From: Kwoniella bestiolae CBS 10118
Taxonomy: Eukaryota > Basidiomycota > Tremellomycetes > Tremellales > Cryptococcaceae
Direction: 5' to 3'
NCBI RefSeq assembly: GCF_000512585.2
Contig: NC_089246.1
Span: forward strand, 372,001 to 436,000
Length of the DNA stretch: 64,000 nucleotides
Part shown: piece after piece, positions 1-10,104 of the stretch
Numbering within the stretch: position 1 is the stretch's first letter
Layout: each line of letters begins with the position of its first letter
Translations under genes and position numbers: made by a program
Notes under the pieces: generated by a model
Seen by the model: only the letters and a program-made list of their open reading frames with translations
Database searches by the model: none
What the model was told of the DNA's origin: nothing

Positions 1-28
1 ATGAACAACCTAGCTGATCCCACGACAG

Positions 29-430
29 GATGACCTCAGCAGCTCTTATAGCCATCCACACACCTACTTTCTGGGGCTTACCAGATTTCGCCGGCGTAAC
101 TCTCACAATGGAATTACAGTGTCTCAACGCTGCGCCTGTGAATACGGAATTACTGATCCAGGTGGAGATCGTTAAATGTTCTTTGAGATTGGCTAATGTG
201 CGGTGCGAGGTGGGTTTATAAATCAGATACTATCACTTCACCTTGAATATCTGATAAAAGGGGAGAAAGGATTTGGTTTCTTGGTTATCGGGATGAGCTG
301 ATTCTCTTGGAATATGAATTAGATCAAGGATTTCGATACTGGTAAGATATATGCTACGGGGACGCATCTGAAGATGCGGAAGGGACCTCAATCAGAGAAA
401 GAGAAAAAGTCAATACCAGCCAAGTTGTAA
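29..430 (+). CDS. Acyl-CoA thioesterase-like hotdog protein, 3' part only
   Basis: This is the C-terminal part of a hotdog-fold thioesterase; the 5' exons lie left of the window. Exons seen: 29-209 and 323-430 (stop TAA). A 3' splice site precedes base 29 (CGACAG). The residues His-Thr-Pro-Thr-Phe-Trp-Gly-Leu and the following beta-rich stretch, then RCEIKDFDTGKIYATGTHLK after splicing, match the end of the 4HBT domain found in fungal 'thioesterase superfamily' proteins of the acyl-CoA thioesterase 13 type. By family such enzymes hydrolyse fatty acyl-CoA thioesters; the substrate here cannot be read from the sequence. The N-terminal part with the catalytic region is outside the window, so activity cannot be judged. 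Confidence 0.75.
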
Positions 431-705
431 TTTACCTATGAAAGTATCGGGAAAGGAGAAATGCGTTGTATCCGTAGATTCAGGTCCAACTGTGGTCATT
501 GGGCAGATGAGATAGATGTCAGAGAAGTTATCTTTACATTAGGTGATTGATCTATATCAGTATATACATATGTATCACATATCGTCATCAAGACCAGCAA
601 CTTCAGTCATAATCATCCTCGATGCTATCATCCTCTCGATACTGAAGGATACCACTAAACTAAATGTATCCGAAAATTCTCGCATAACCCTCCAGCTCCA
701 GCGAC

Positions 706-2177
706 CTACTCATTATCGCTATCCCCATCATTAACCAATCCCCTCCTCCTCCTCTCCTCCTCTTCTTCCTCTTTACGTCGCTCTTCCTCTCTCTGCTCCC
801 TCGTGTACTTCCTCATATCCACTTCTTCTACGCCTTCTTCGTATAACCCTTCGTCGGACGTGGCTAGCGCAGAGGAAGATTCGAATAGCTGGCGGCCTGG
901 GGAGGTACAGCGAAGATTAGCTTGGGGTTGAACGAGTGGAGAGAGATTGATGATACTTGACACGGCCATCTCGATCCAGCTCTGGACAGAATGAAGCGCC
1001 AGGATGGATATCCAGATAATATCGATATACGGTAAAAGAACCCACCAGTCGGTCTCTCCTTCCTCTTCCTCCACTCCTCCCTCTCCTTGGGATTCAAAGC
1101 CTTCACTCTATCCTGCTCCTCCTTCTCCCTCTTGGCTCTTATCTCGGCGGTAAATGATTTCCGCCATTTATCAAATAGATCTCTGGTCAACGGTGTTCCC
1201 CTCGTACGAGCCGCTTCGGCCTGATCCATTGAGCGAAGACAAGGTGTCAGCAAGAGAGCGAATGAGGGATTCCTCGCACAGAAAGAAGAGAACAGGATGG
1301 TAGGTAATGTTGAATATAGTATGACCAGTCGTTGACTTACCTCCTCATACTCCCTCGTCCGCCTATCATCCTCCTCCTTCTCCTTCCTCGCTCGTTCCAC
1401 TATTAACAAAGCCAACGCCTCCTTCGCCGCTGAGGCTATCGTGAATGTCATGGCCATTCCTATCGACTCTTCGGCCTGAGGGATACATAAAGATTAGCTT
1501 ACCCCCCTGTGAATACATATAAGATATTATCTATATCCCGAATACCCAAGATGCCTAGTCACCCTACAATCATCGTTCCTCTGGAGAAATGGGAATAAAT
1601 ACTCACGATTTCCCTCAGATTATCCAACACAACATCTTCTTCCCCCTCCCTCAACTCCCCTTCACCCTCTATCTCCTGGAGGGACATGCTGGGTATCACA
1701 TCTGGATAGGTCTCGGGGTAATCTACGATCAACTGTATTGTGACTGCGATGGGGTCAGCACCGTACAAGAATATAGTTGTGACTGCCCGCTGAGTCTGGA
1801 TGTTTTGATGAGATGGGAATGTATTACGCACTAGGATCCGAGATGGACTGTTCTTCAGGTTCTATACGGATCGATACGGATGTTTCTGAAAGTTCTGCAA
1901 TACCAAGCAAAGGAACGTAAGCTCCGTCCTGGGTTGGCTCGAGCAGATACATCGGACGGGACCCACTTTCAAGCTCATCTGGGAATATCGACTCTAATAC
2001 CTGTACATCGATATATTAGGCGTCGTACTCAAGTATGGCTGATGGATATGAGAGATGTCGAGCTCACCTCGAACTCTTCTTCCAGGATTGCTTTGTAGTC
2101 TGGTAGCAAGTTTCATAGGGGATTAGCATCCCGTCGTTTCGTTGTATTGCAGTGATGTGTGTAAGCTCACCAGACAT
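706..2177 (-). CDS. GIR2: GIR2-like RWD-domain protein (RWDD1/DFRP2 family)
   Basis: 281-residue protein. Exons (minus): 2177-2171, 2099-2068, 2000-1832, 1743-1607, 1475-1341, 1220-1046, 896-706. It starts MSDYKAILEEEFEVLESIFP, the typical opening of an RWD domain, and continues with VDYPETYPDVIP, the RWD YPxxxP signature (residues about 1-120). The C-terminal half is highly charged, rich in Glu, Lys and Arg, with the LTRDLFDKWRKSFTAEI block shared by yeast Gir2 and human RWDD1. Length is close to yeast Gir2 (265 aa). In yeast Gir2 binds Gcn1 and the GTPase Rbg2 on ribosomes and modulates Gcn2 signalling; that role is inferred from family. The first exon is only 7 nt (ATGTCTG), supported by a clean donor and by the MSDYKAIL reading after splicing. 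Confidence 0.88.
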
Positions 2178-2560
2178 GTTGCTCTGTCTTGCCTATCACT
2201 TGATTCGCTTGCTGATGTCGTTGTTGATAGAGTGAATGTTGACTTTGCAAGATTACTTTTTACATTGTTACTTCTAGTTATAGTCTTTCGCAGGTCTGAG
2301 CGAAGGTAGCCATATGAGGTCCACGTGGCAACAGCATCTGCTCCCGTTTCAGCTGGTAAGTTATGTGATCGATGTTTGCCACCCAACTATGTGTTGATGA
2401 AGGACGTCATTCATCGTATTCATCCTCATATTTTTGTCAACTGCTCATTCTTTGTTCTTGTACTCACAATCCTATACTCACCTTTGATCAAACATTGCCA
2501 ACACTGCTCTCCTAGCTCTCTCCCTTCCTAAATTCCTAATTCCCAAACCAACACATCGCC

Positions 2561-3996
2561 ATGTCCACCCCCTCCACTTCCACCGCTCCACCACCCCTGA
2601 CCCCCTCTCAAGCTAGACTCGCAGCTCTCAATAGGCTCAAAGCGAAGAACAAGCTTACCTCCACGTCTGGCGCTAATGCAAGTGCTGGACCGTCCACAGG
2701 ATCAACGAGAGATGGGGGACATCCGTACGTACATAAGGCGGGGAACGTCCCTGCGACAGCTAGGAATATGGTCCAGCAGCAGCAGCAGAACAAGGAGGAA
2801 CAGGCGCCTTTGAGACGGGATCCGGGATTGGTACGTCTTTTTTTTTCTTTCTGGCTCATCCAGTATCCAAGGAAAGGGCGGTAGACCAGGGCTTATTCAG
2901 TAGGGACATCGGTGTGGGTTGGGATATTGATGTGTTACTGGTCCGCAGGGTAAATACTTTGAATACGATCTCAGTAAACTACATAATTCCAGAGGAGGGT
3001 TCTTAACTGAAGAAGACAAAGAGGGGGACAGGATAAAAAGTATAGTGGAGCTTGCTAGGGAGAAGGAGAGGGAGAAGAGGATGATAAGGGAGGGTGAGGA
3101 GCCTGGTGAGTGTCTCAACCCTCAACAAGATGATCGTCTATTCGTCTCATCATCTCTGCTGTGATGGAACGGTCCTTACCTTTCGGTCGTGGTGCGTAGC
3201 TATCGTCATTGATAAATCACCGAGATGCGTCGAGTGTAATACTTTGGAAATCAACCATCAATTCTTGAAGGTGTGTAGTTTAATATCTAGGATCTTTCAG
3301 TTATTGGTGATGCGCAACATTGACTAACCAACTCATGTTAGGTATTCGACATAACAGTCTGCAAAAACTGCGAAAAGAAATTCCCAGAGAAGTATTCGCT
3401 ATTAACGAAGACAGAATGTAAAGAGGTAAATCCCCCTCCTTCTCATCTCATTACTCCATACTTACGGGATAGCTAAATGTGTATACCACCAGGACTACCT
3501 CCTCACCGATCCAGAATTGAAAGACGAAGATCTTCTTCCCCACTTACTCCGCCCCAACCCGCACGCATCGACATATAGCAATATGATGTTATTCCTCCGA
3601 ATCCAGGTCGAGAAAGTAGCTTGGGACAAGTGGGGCGGGGAGGAGGGGTTGGATAAGGAATGGCAGAGGAGAGAGGAGTTTAAGAAGAGGAAGAGGGAGG
3701 AGAAGTTTGAGCAGGGGTTGAGGGAGTGAGTGTGGTTTCATCGCGATTCCCATCCACTTTACTAGACATCCCCTGACCCATGACTATTCGTGGTGGTCGT
3801 GATTGGGATTGACATTGCGTTCATCTCGATTAGCCTACGTAAACGCACGCGAAATAATCTGTATCAGCGTAAACAGGAATCAGAACATATACATCAGTTC
3901 GAAGATACCGATGAGATCATAGATGAGGGTGGTGATAGGAGGGTAATACAGAGATGTTTCGGTTGTGGTGCAGAGCAGGAGATCGAGGTTTTATAG
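2561..3996 (+). CDS. RAD14: DNA repair protein RAD14 (XPA homologue)
   Basis: 325-residue XPA-family protein, the DNA damage-verification factor of nucleotide excision repair, acting in the nucleus with RPA and TFIIH. Exons: 2561-2830, 2949-3105, 3200-3270, 3342-3425, 3493-3725, 3834-3996. The C4 zinc finger is formed by Cys152/155 ([11 protein letters not shown]) and Cys173/176 ([10 protein letters not shown]), each pair split onto separate exons. It is followed by the XPA core [20 protein letters not shown] and the DNA-binding C-terminal helices ([12 protein letters not shown]). [19 protein letters not shown] upstream of the finger is a conserved XPA element. The N-terminus (about 90 residues) is low-complexity with a short Gln run. 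Length fits between human XPA (273) and yeast Rad14 (371). The last residues contain an extra CFGCG motif. Confidence 0.93.
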
Positions 3997-4467
3997 GGAT
4001 GAACCTGAACTTTCTGGGTTTGGGTTTCTATTTGACCACGACTTTTGGGATGGAACTTCCCCTATCCCGCCAGGCAGTCCACGATCTGCGATGAACGGCG
4101 GAACAAGATTGTAAGATCGGACACGGTGATGCTTTCATAGTTCGCTTAGTCCCAAATATACACTCTGGAGGGTCACGACGGGTACACCAATTGGATCAAA
4201 GCATATGAGGGGATCCTAGGTCGGTTGTATATCTAGTCATCTCCAAATCAACTCATATAAGCATATACTGTATATTGGACATATTACCGTAAGATGCATA
4301 TTACATGTATGTCTGCACGAACATGGTTATGGCAGGTGACTTATTGTATATGAAACGCAGCCATATAGGACAAAAGACAAGGAAATACCTAAGCAACTTG
4401 GAAACGATTTCGTATTTCATGTTCGATCAAGACGAGATCGTGTACAGACATATCGAAAGACCAATTC
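3997..4467. other. Intergenic, 3'-3' between RAD14 and SPC2
   Basis: About 470 bp between two convergent genes. I see no open reading frame with family resemblance, no tRNA-like fold and no strong repeat; it should hold the 3' UTRs and poly(A) signals of both neighbours. Confidence 0.6.
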
Positions 4468-5564
4468 CTATTCCTCCTTCTCTCCCTCCCCCTCATTCTC
4501 GCCCGCACCCAAATCATCCAGTACAGTGTTCAACCACCTCTCAAACTCGTACTTCTCCACCCCTCCACTCTCATCGACCAGCTCGCCAACAAGTTTCCCA
4601 ACGATCAACCTCGATTTATGTATCAGGGATTTACCGTTGTTGCTCGTTATGGAGAGTGTTAACTGCAAATTATAGCTCGGTCCATTCCCGCCAGAAGACG
4701 AGTAGGACGTGAGGGTTGGTGGTGCTGGGAGGGTAGAGGGGGATGAGGAGATGGGGGAGGTGGGAATGGAGGTAGGGGAGGAAGGTCTTGTGTGTGGGGA
4801 GAGGGTGAGTTGCGGGAGTGAGGGGGGGTCGAGGGATGTTGAGGAGAGGATCTGGATGTGGTCTGTTTCGATCTGTGTGTCGATTGAGATTAGCTCGGGT
4901 GTACGTTGAAATACAATACAATTGCATGAATATGTCTGAGGGTTTGATGAGCGAGTGTTGAGTATTTCTCAAACAGAGTGCAAAAGTCTGGAATAGAGAA
5001 CATCACTCACCCTCTTCACCATCCTCCTTCTCTTCCCTTTAAACACCTCCCCCTTCTCGACCCATCTCTTCCAACTCCACAATACAGCTTGTATCACTGT
5101 ATAGCCGACCACTGCAACCCATAAGATGGGTTTGGAATCTTCGAAATCGACCTTCAATGAGTAAAGTACGCTGGATAGGGCTAGGAGGACGGATGAGTAG
5201 CCCAGGGAGAGATGGACGGTCGGGTGGAGGAGGGAGGGGGTGAAGGATTGGTTCTGGAGGTGCTACGTTGCGAGAGAGATGTCAGCATGGTCTAAAGCTG
5301 AACAAAGGACTGAGGTGTATTCTTGATGTGTTGTGATGAAGGACGAGGATGAAAAGAACCAACCTTCTTGACTATCTCATCCAACGCAGCTTTGATCTCA
5401 CCAAGATTGGCATTGTTCACTCTGATTACTGGTAAGGGGTCGGTAGAAAGGGTCGATATAGCTACATCTTCCTTTTCCTTCTCTGTGTTGGCTTTGATGG
5501 TAGGTTCCAAGGGAGGTGCGAGGTCGGTTGCGTTACCGCCATTGACGGTTTTACGGGGGCCCAT
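4468..5564 (-). CDS. SPC2: Signal peptidase complex subunit 2 (SPC25)
   Basis: 285-residue membrane protein of the ER signal peptidase complex. Exons (minus): 5564-5364, 5262-5011, 4872-4468. N-terminal soluble segment ends in the conserved block VNNANLGEIKAALDEIVKK, after which come HLQNQSFTPSLLHPTVHLSLG and two hydrophobic segments (about residues 82-102 and 108-127, the latter KPILWVAVVGYTVIQAVLW), the two-pass topology of SPC25/Spc2. The cytosolic C-terminal domain (SYNLQLTL, then FERWLNTVLDD) matches the family. Spc2 is accessory: in yeast it links the peptidase to the Sec61 translocon beta subunit. The start ATG is the first in frame and precedes MGPRKTVNGG. It is divergently arranged with the complex I assembly factor gene, 403 bp away. 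Confidence 0.9.
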
Positions 5565-5967
5565 GGTTCTTTGAGGGGACTGCAGGTGTTATTCTGTAGA
5601 CAGGTTGATATTTATGAGGAAGACATGATTGATATGGTAGGGAGTGAAGAGTAAGAGTAGCTTGTGAAGGAGAGTATAGCAATGCTGTGAGTATATCAGC
5701 ACTGACCGTCATATATGTATTGTACATGTACCTTGTTGTCATTTATCGTCATTTATACGAGCAACGCGTCGTGGAAGATACGAGATGATGACGTGGAATA
5801 CTTTGCAGCGGAATCGGATATATCATACCATGCCAATGTTGAAGATGACCTCCACCAACCGAGTCTCGATGAATTCATCATTTCAGACAGTTAGAAGATC
5901 GACATATCCAAAGGACACATCTTCTAGGATCCATTTGACCTACTGGCCAACCTAAAAATCACCAACG
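5565..5967. promoter_or_regulatory. Divergent promoter region, SPC2 / NDUFAF2
   Basis: The 403 bp between the two start codons must carry both promoters. No clear TATA box or repeated element was recognised on either side; a shared bidirectional promoter is an inference from geometry only. Confidence 0.45.
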
Positions 5968-6950
5968 ATGAGCGGCATATTTGGAGCAGTAAAGAAATTC
6001 TTCAGACCAAAGGTAAGCTACTCACCTCATTCTTGAGCCTAAGCAGCGGGATTAACAGCTTATGTCTGTCATCTATAGGGGTTAATAGGATATGACCTAC
6101 AAGGTATGTCGCTTCGTGTCACTTACATAGTAGGCAACACAGCTGATATGCTCCAGGCAACAAATACTTTGAGATACCCAACCCCGCTGGAGGACGTATG
6201 AAGCGGTTCGTGCAATATAAGAAGAATAGGGATTTAGCAGAGTATTCGAGGGCGGAACTTAGACCACCAGGTGAGTTGATCTTTTCTCTACCAGATTTCC
6301 GAATCGTACCAAGCTGATAGAAAATGCAATGTACAAAGTACAATGGCGAGCATGTAAGTCAACTAGTCCATATTCCTGATATAGACGTAAAACCCCCACT
6401 AACATCTGGTCGTAACTTAGGGCTCTCCCACACACGAGTAGAACCACCGACCTTACAAGAACTCCAAACAGACACCAACCGTCAAACCAACCTCCAACCG
6501 AAAATAGCCGCCATAGAAGCCCGCGAACGCGAAGAAAGGATAAGACAGGGATACCTCCTACCAGATGGATCCGTTCCTCAAGCCCCCTCGCAAATTGCCG
6601 GTCCCTCCACCCCGTCAGAGAGAGCAGCACGGCTCAAACAGATCGGTCAACCTCAGCATGTCAATCCCCTCAATTCTGAGGAGATCCGCTCTGGATCATA
6701 CGATGTACCTACACCTACGCAACGGGGGATAGCCGAACCCAGTTCGACGGTTGATCCGGCGCGACACTCTTCTGCGGAGGATCTTAGGAGGTTGGCTATG
6801 GAAGATACCAGGCGGCGTATAGCGGAGTCAACCCAGCAGCAGCAGCAGCAGCAGATACCGCAGGGAAGGAAGGGCGAGCCAGGTGTAGAGGGTGTGGGAT
6901 TGGGTTTGGCAAGTGAGGGGCTCAAACCTCGACGGAGGGGTGGAGCTTGA
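5968..6950 (+). CDS. NDUFAF2/B17.2L-like complex I assembly factor
   Basis: 242-residue protein. Exons: 5968-6012, 6079-6103, 6157-6270, 6339-6353, 6421-6950. The spliced N-terminal part (MSGIFGAVKKFFRPKGLIGY, then GNKYFEIPNPAGGRMKRFVQY and LRPPVQWRAWLSHTRVEPPT) is the NDUFA12/NDUFAF2 fold: the GNKYFE and VQWxxWLxHTR elements define the family. The long Gln-rich, disordered C-terminal tail rather than the short NDUFA12 ending points to the assembly-factor branch (mimitin, B17.2L, N7BM-like), which acts in the mitochondrial matrix in late assembly of respiratory complex I. Exon 4 is only 15 nt and is required to recover QWRAW; its phases fit. The tail holds a pure run of seven CAG codons (6834-6854). 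Confidence 0.85.
6834..6854 (+). repeat. (CAG)7 trinucleotide run
   Basis: Seven uninterrupted CAG codons giving a heptaglutamine in the disordered tail of the NDUFAF2-like gene. Likely length-polymorphic between strains, by analogy with other CAG runs. Confidence 0.9.
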
Positions 6951-7243
6951 GCTACCTAGGTGGATGAGTGAGTCGGGGTTTGTTGGTATTGTATGCATTA
7001 TCATTTACATGAAAATGTTGGGTCAGGTTGAGCATTCCTTTCAGACGGTGGAGCAAGAGTAATCATCTTCCTTTCGGCCGCCAGAAACCAACGTCTGAGC
7101 AAAGCGCCTCGAGTACTGTCTGAGCGACCCTGCACCGCCTTTTGGAGCAGCAAGGACAGATCCAACAGACTTCTCAATGCCCATTGGCCCAGGCTGGAAA
7201 TGATATTATCGCAGCGCTCCTATACTTGACACTAAAGGCTTTA

Positions 7244-7258
7244 TACAAAGGATCCAAG
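7244..7258 (+). promoter_or_regulatory. CAAAGGATC-type element upstream of copy A
   Basis: TACAAAGGATCCAAG lies about 90 bp before the TATA box of copy A. The promoter of paralogue B has TACAAAGGATCTAAG on its sense strand (34733-34747) about 85 bp before its own TATA box: 14 of 15 bases agree. Paralogue C has the weaker GCAAAGGTCCCCAG. Shared position and sequence suggest a regulator-binding site; this is inference. Confidence 0.45.
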
Positions 7259-7341
7259 AATGTTCAGATTCTCTCCTGAAACGACAGTGATCTTAAAGGA
7301 GGACAACACCCATCATGAACCAGAAGGCACATGAGCGTACA

Positions 7342-7349
7342 TATATAAA
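7342..7349 (+). promoter_or_regulatory. TATA box of copy A
   Basis: TATATAAA, 125 bp before the start codon. The related genes have TATA-like boxes at comparable distances: B about 123-128, C about 118, fragment P about 145. Confidence 0.6.
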
Positions 7350-7466
7350 CGACCCTTTGGAAATCAACTTGTATCGTTGTTTTTCTCTTCTACACATGCA
7401 CTGCTCCTCGAACATTGAGATCCAGACTTCTCGATTCCACCAGCTCACACAGGCATTCAATTCCAG

Positions 7467-8129
7467 ATGACCTCTGACTCCGAATTCCCAGACATCCATG
7501 CGGATGACACCATGTGCTTAACCCGCCGCGTAAATCTCACTCTGTCTCGTGAACCTTCCCAAGAAGGGCTTCCGCTGATCGTAAGCATCAACAACCTCAC
7601 CGCGAACTGGGATGGCGAGACATATAAAATTCCGTTTTCATCTCTCGGGGGGAACTTGAATGACTCAACAAGATTTGAAGTATTGCCAGCGGTTCGAATC
7701 ACATTCAAAGATTCTGACACAGTGGTTCATGTACCTCTGTCCAACACGGGGGAGGTAGAGGGGAGATGGGCAGTCTGGGATTCCAACAGTGTTCATTCGT
7801 ACGAACCGAGCGCAACAGAAATACGAAAGATGTTAGTACGACTGGATGCGACGACAGATCGGCACAACTATGCTGCTGAACAGATGATTCTGCCTATTCC
7901 TAACTCGGGACATCCCCCCATCGAAGCCATGGCGTACGTCAAGCGTCACCGTGCGGCACTTGTACCGTCCACTCATCATGAAGATATGGCTCCTCAGTCA
8001 ACCAAAGGTCCAGGAAGATGTCATCTCCTATATTTGTCGGGGGATGTGCAGTTCTCTAATGGAGAGATCGAGCGGCCATTTAGCGGTGTAATTGATTCAA
8101 TTGTAGATCAATGGAAAACTAAGCGATGA
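7467..8129 (+). CDS. Unknown protein, intronless family copy A
   Basis: 220-residue protein from a single exon, unlike nearly all neighbours. I do not recognise a known domain. It is clearly related to two other genes in this window, copies B (33898-34533) and C (35282-36058). The N-terminus EFPDIHADDTMCLTRRVNLTLS matches FPTLHADRTTCFSVDATCTLS of B. The segment SSLGGNLNDSTRFEVLPAVRITF followed by VHVPL matches LGKNIHGYTKYSLWRAAQVSF...VLVPM of B and LGDNLSPSMTYHLYRGNEVSL...MFVP of C. VEGRW...YEPSATEIRKM matches VEAQW...YNPTDEEMSKM and VGSKW...YYPSAEQSKRM. No signal peptide or membrane segment is visible, so it is probably soluble. The alternating hydrophobic pattern suggests a beta-rich fold. 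Regulation: TATA box at -125 and an upstream element shared with B. It converges tail-to-tail with fragment P, 15 bp apart. Confidence 0.7.
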   Translation: MTSDSEFPDIHADDTMCLTRRVNLTLSREPSQEGLPLIVSINNLTANWDGETYKIPFSSLGGNLNDSTRFEVLPAVRITFKDSDTVVHVPLSNTGEVEGRWAVWDSNSVHSYEPSATEIRKMLVRLDATTDRHNYAAEQMILPIPNSGHPPIEAMAYVKRHRAALVPSTHHEDMAPQSTKGPGRCHLLYLSGDVQFSNGEIERPFSGVIDSIVDQWKTKR

Positions 8130-8144
8130 GCTTCGAAACACTAA

Positions 8145-8552
8145 CTACATCGATGACGATATGTGGTAACAAATGCGAGAACGACGATGAGAGTGAGGAG
8201 TTGAGAGTAAGTTCACGTGGTCAATACGTAGATAGCAAAGTATAACAACATCCGCTCCGCCAAAAATTTGGAGTTGCGAGCCAGCCTTGTAGATATGCAA
8301 TTCGTGGATGCAAGTTTGCAATGGCCTTACGTGCAACATGCGAGAAGAGGCAGAATTAGTGGGATCGGCCAACCAAGAGAACGGGGTTTGTTTTTGTCAG
8401 TCCTTCTTACTTATCTGCTCATTGACCTCGAGAGAAATCTCAATGGTAGCGGTATTAAACTGTAACTGCAGACTGCACGTAAAGGATTGTTCTTGAGTTC
8501 TGGTACATGTGAACACTCCATCTTCACTCCATTCGCTTCGATTTGACGACAT
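8145..8552 (-). pseudogene. Decayed or truncated paralogue (copy P) of the A/B/C family
   Basis: Reading the minus strand from an ATG at 8552 gives 51 residues beginning MSSNRSEWSEDGVFTCTRTQ and SFTCSLQLQF, which resembles the first block of copies A and B, then a TGA at 8397-8399. Continuing in the same frame past the stop gives ELHIYKAGSQLQIFGGADVV, which resembles YHLYRGNEVSLLLGGPAK of copy C at the expected spacing. The rest of the family domain (VExxW and YxPSxxE blocks and the C-terminal half) is missing. A TATA-like sequence (TAATATATAC on the minus strand, near 8698-8689) still lies about 145 bp upstream. I call it a pseudogene with a premature stop and 3' truncation. An intron starting at the GTAAG just before the stop is possible, but no good acceptor was found. 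Confidence 0.45.
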
Positions 8553-8849
8553 CGGAATGATCGTAGATGGCAGTGTGATTGTTAAATTTCTACATCGACA
8601 TAAAATCATGGTTGAGTATGAGTAACACTGACAAATGCGAGTGCATCGCTCCTTCCCCGAACATATCAGAATGACACGCCAGAGCGCTGTATATATTAGC
8701 GACCGAAATCGACACCTCACGAAAGAAGATTATGCATTAGTACTAATTAAAGTCTAATCACAAATTCCGCATTCTCGTTTCCTCGTCCCCGTTCTTTCTT
8801 CATTGGCGCTTCCAACACAGATCCATCGAGCAGATTCGCAACTATCCGC

Positions 8850-9519
8850 TTAGATGAGGAGTTTCTCGATCTCGTTCTATTTAAATGGCACAATATCAGT
8901 CAGCAACTGCATTCATCCATCTCTGCATTGAGAAAGCTTAGGAACAGTTACAAGGATGAATGTAGTACTCACCTTGACAGCTTGGATCTGAGCGTTCAAC
9001 TCCCTAGCCTCGTTGGTGGTCACACTAGCAGCGATGACGGGTCTAGAAACACCACAAGCTCTTCCCAAAGCGGTCTTGGAGGGCAAGAAGACGTATGGGA
9101 CGTTCTTGTCTTCACATAAGAGGGGCAAGTGAAGGACGATTTCGATGGGCTCGACATCGGCGGTCATGACGATGAATTCACAGATACCTCTGTTGAGGGT
9201 CTTGGTAGCTTCGTTTGCACTGTGGGAAAACAACAGCGTATAAGTAAGTAAGCGAGTTCAACTAATTCAACCAGATGTTGAGAATGTGGAGTGACGCGGA
9301 TGTTGTATCTTTGAAGCGAGAATCCAGACTCACCCCTTCTTCAATTGCTTGTAGTGTTGAGCTTGTTGAATAAGATCGAGGATCTATTTCAGCATCACCC
9401 AATAGATCAGCTACCATACTTGTCTGCACATACCTTAAAGAAAGAGATGACAAACCTACCTGGTTGGTGAGTTGAGCGTTGGCCAAAGGGAAAGCCTTGG
9501 GGTTAGGTTGAGAAGCCAT
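8850..9519 (-). CDS. SNU13: SNU13 (15.5K / NHP2L1), L7Ae-family RNA-binding protein
   Basis: 127-residue protein. Exons (minus): 9519-9460, 9383-9334, 9219-8973, 8876-8850. It carries the whole L7Ae/NHP2 signature: [19 protein letters not shown], then [39 protein letters not shown] and [14 protein letters not shown]. It ends NEIEKLLI, like yeast and human orthologues (about 126-128 aa). Snu13 binds kink-turns in U4 snRNA and in box C/D snoRNAs and nucleates both particles in the nucleus and nucleolus. The [10 protein letters not shown] element (loop contacting the K-turn) is intact. Its divergent neighbour is the sugar transporter, 585 bp away. Confidence 0.96.
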
Positions 9520-10104
9520 CTTTCTTGGTTGTTATGTGTTTTATATCCGGTGAGAGTTGAGATAGGGGGGATGTTGACCTCACGTATAAGATCCCTGGTC
9601 GTTTTAGGATGAAATTTGATTGAGGAATGTAGGTGAAGAGGAAGTAACAAGAGGTAAACAGAGATGTTTCTGATGGATGCGAGGAAATTGCATGGTATGA
9701 CTGCTGTAAAATTGAGTGGAGGGGGATCTTACAAGCTGGGAGAAAATTAAATAAACTCAGATCATATATAATCAAGGCCACGGTGAATTACCGGGATCAA
9801 TCTGGGGGTATGGGACCCCGGAGCGGATGTGACCGCTTTCAACCATTCATCGCAGCGTTGAGTGCTACGCGTAGTATGGGCTGCTGTCAAGGTCAAGCTG
9901 GATAAATGATACTCCTTTCATCCATACCTCATACCTCATAGCATATATATCTCATACAGATCACTCAAAACAAGTCGACTTGAATCATTAATAGAGGGGA
10001 GCACTCAACCAACACTAGATTTCCCTGGAACCTCACCGCCAAAATACTCACCACCTCTCACTTTCACCTCCCCAAAACCCACCTCCACTTTACCCCTACC
10101 ACCC
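9520..10104. promoter_or_regulatory. Divergent promoter region, SNU13 / SUT-like transporter
   Basis: 585 bp between two start codons. The right part before the transporter ATG is pyrimidine and ACC-rich, typical of a 5' leader. No duplicated element or RNA gene was seen. Confidence 0.45.

Larger units (their letters stand above)
6951..7466. other. Intergenic and promoter of family copy A
   Basis: 516 bp with no supported coding sequence. The right half is the promoter of the copy A gene and carries the CAAAGGATC-type element (7244-7258) and TATA box (7342-7349) listed separately. The left part (about 6960-7240) shows nothing I can name. Confidence 0.6.
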
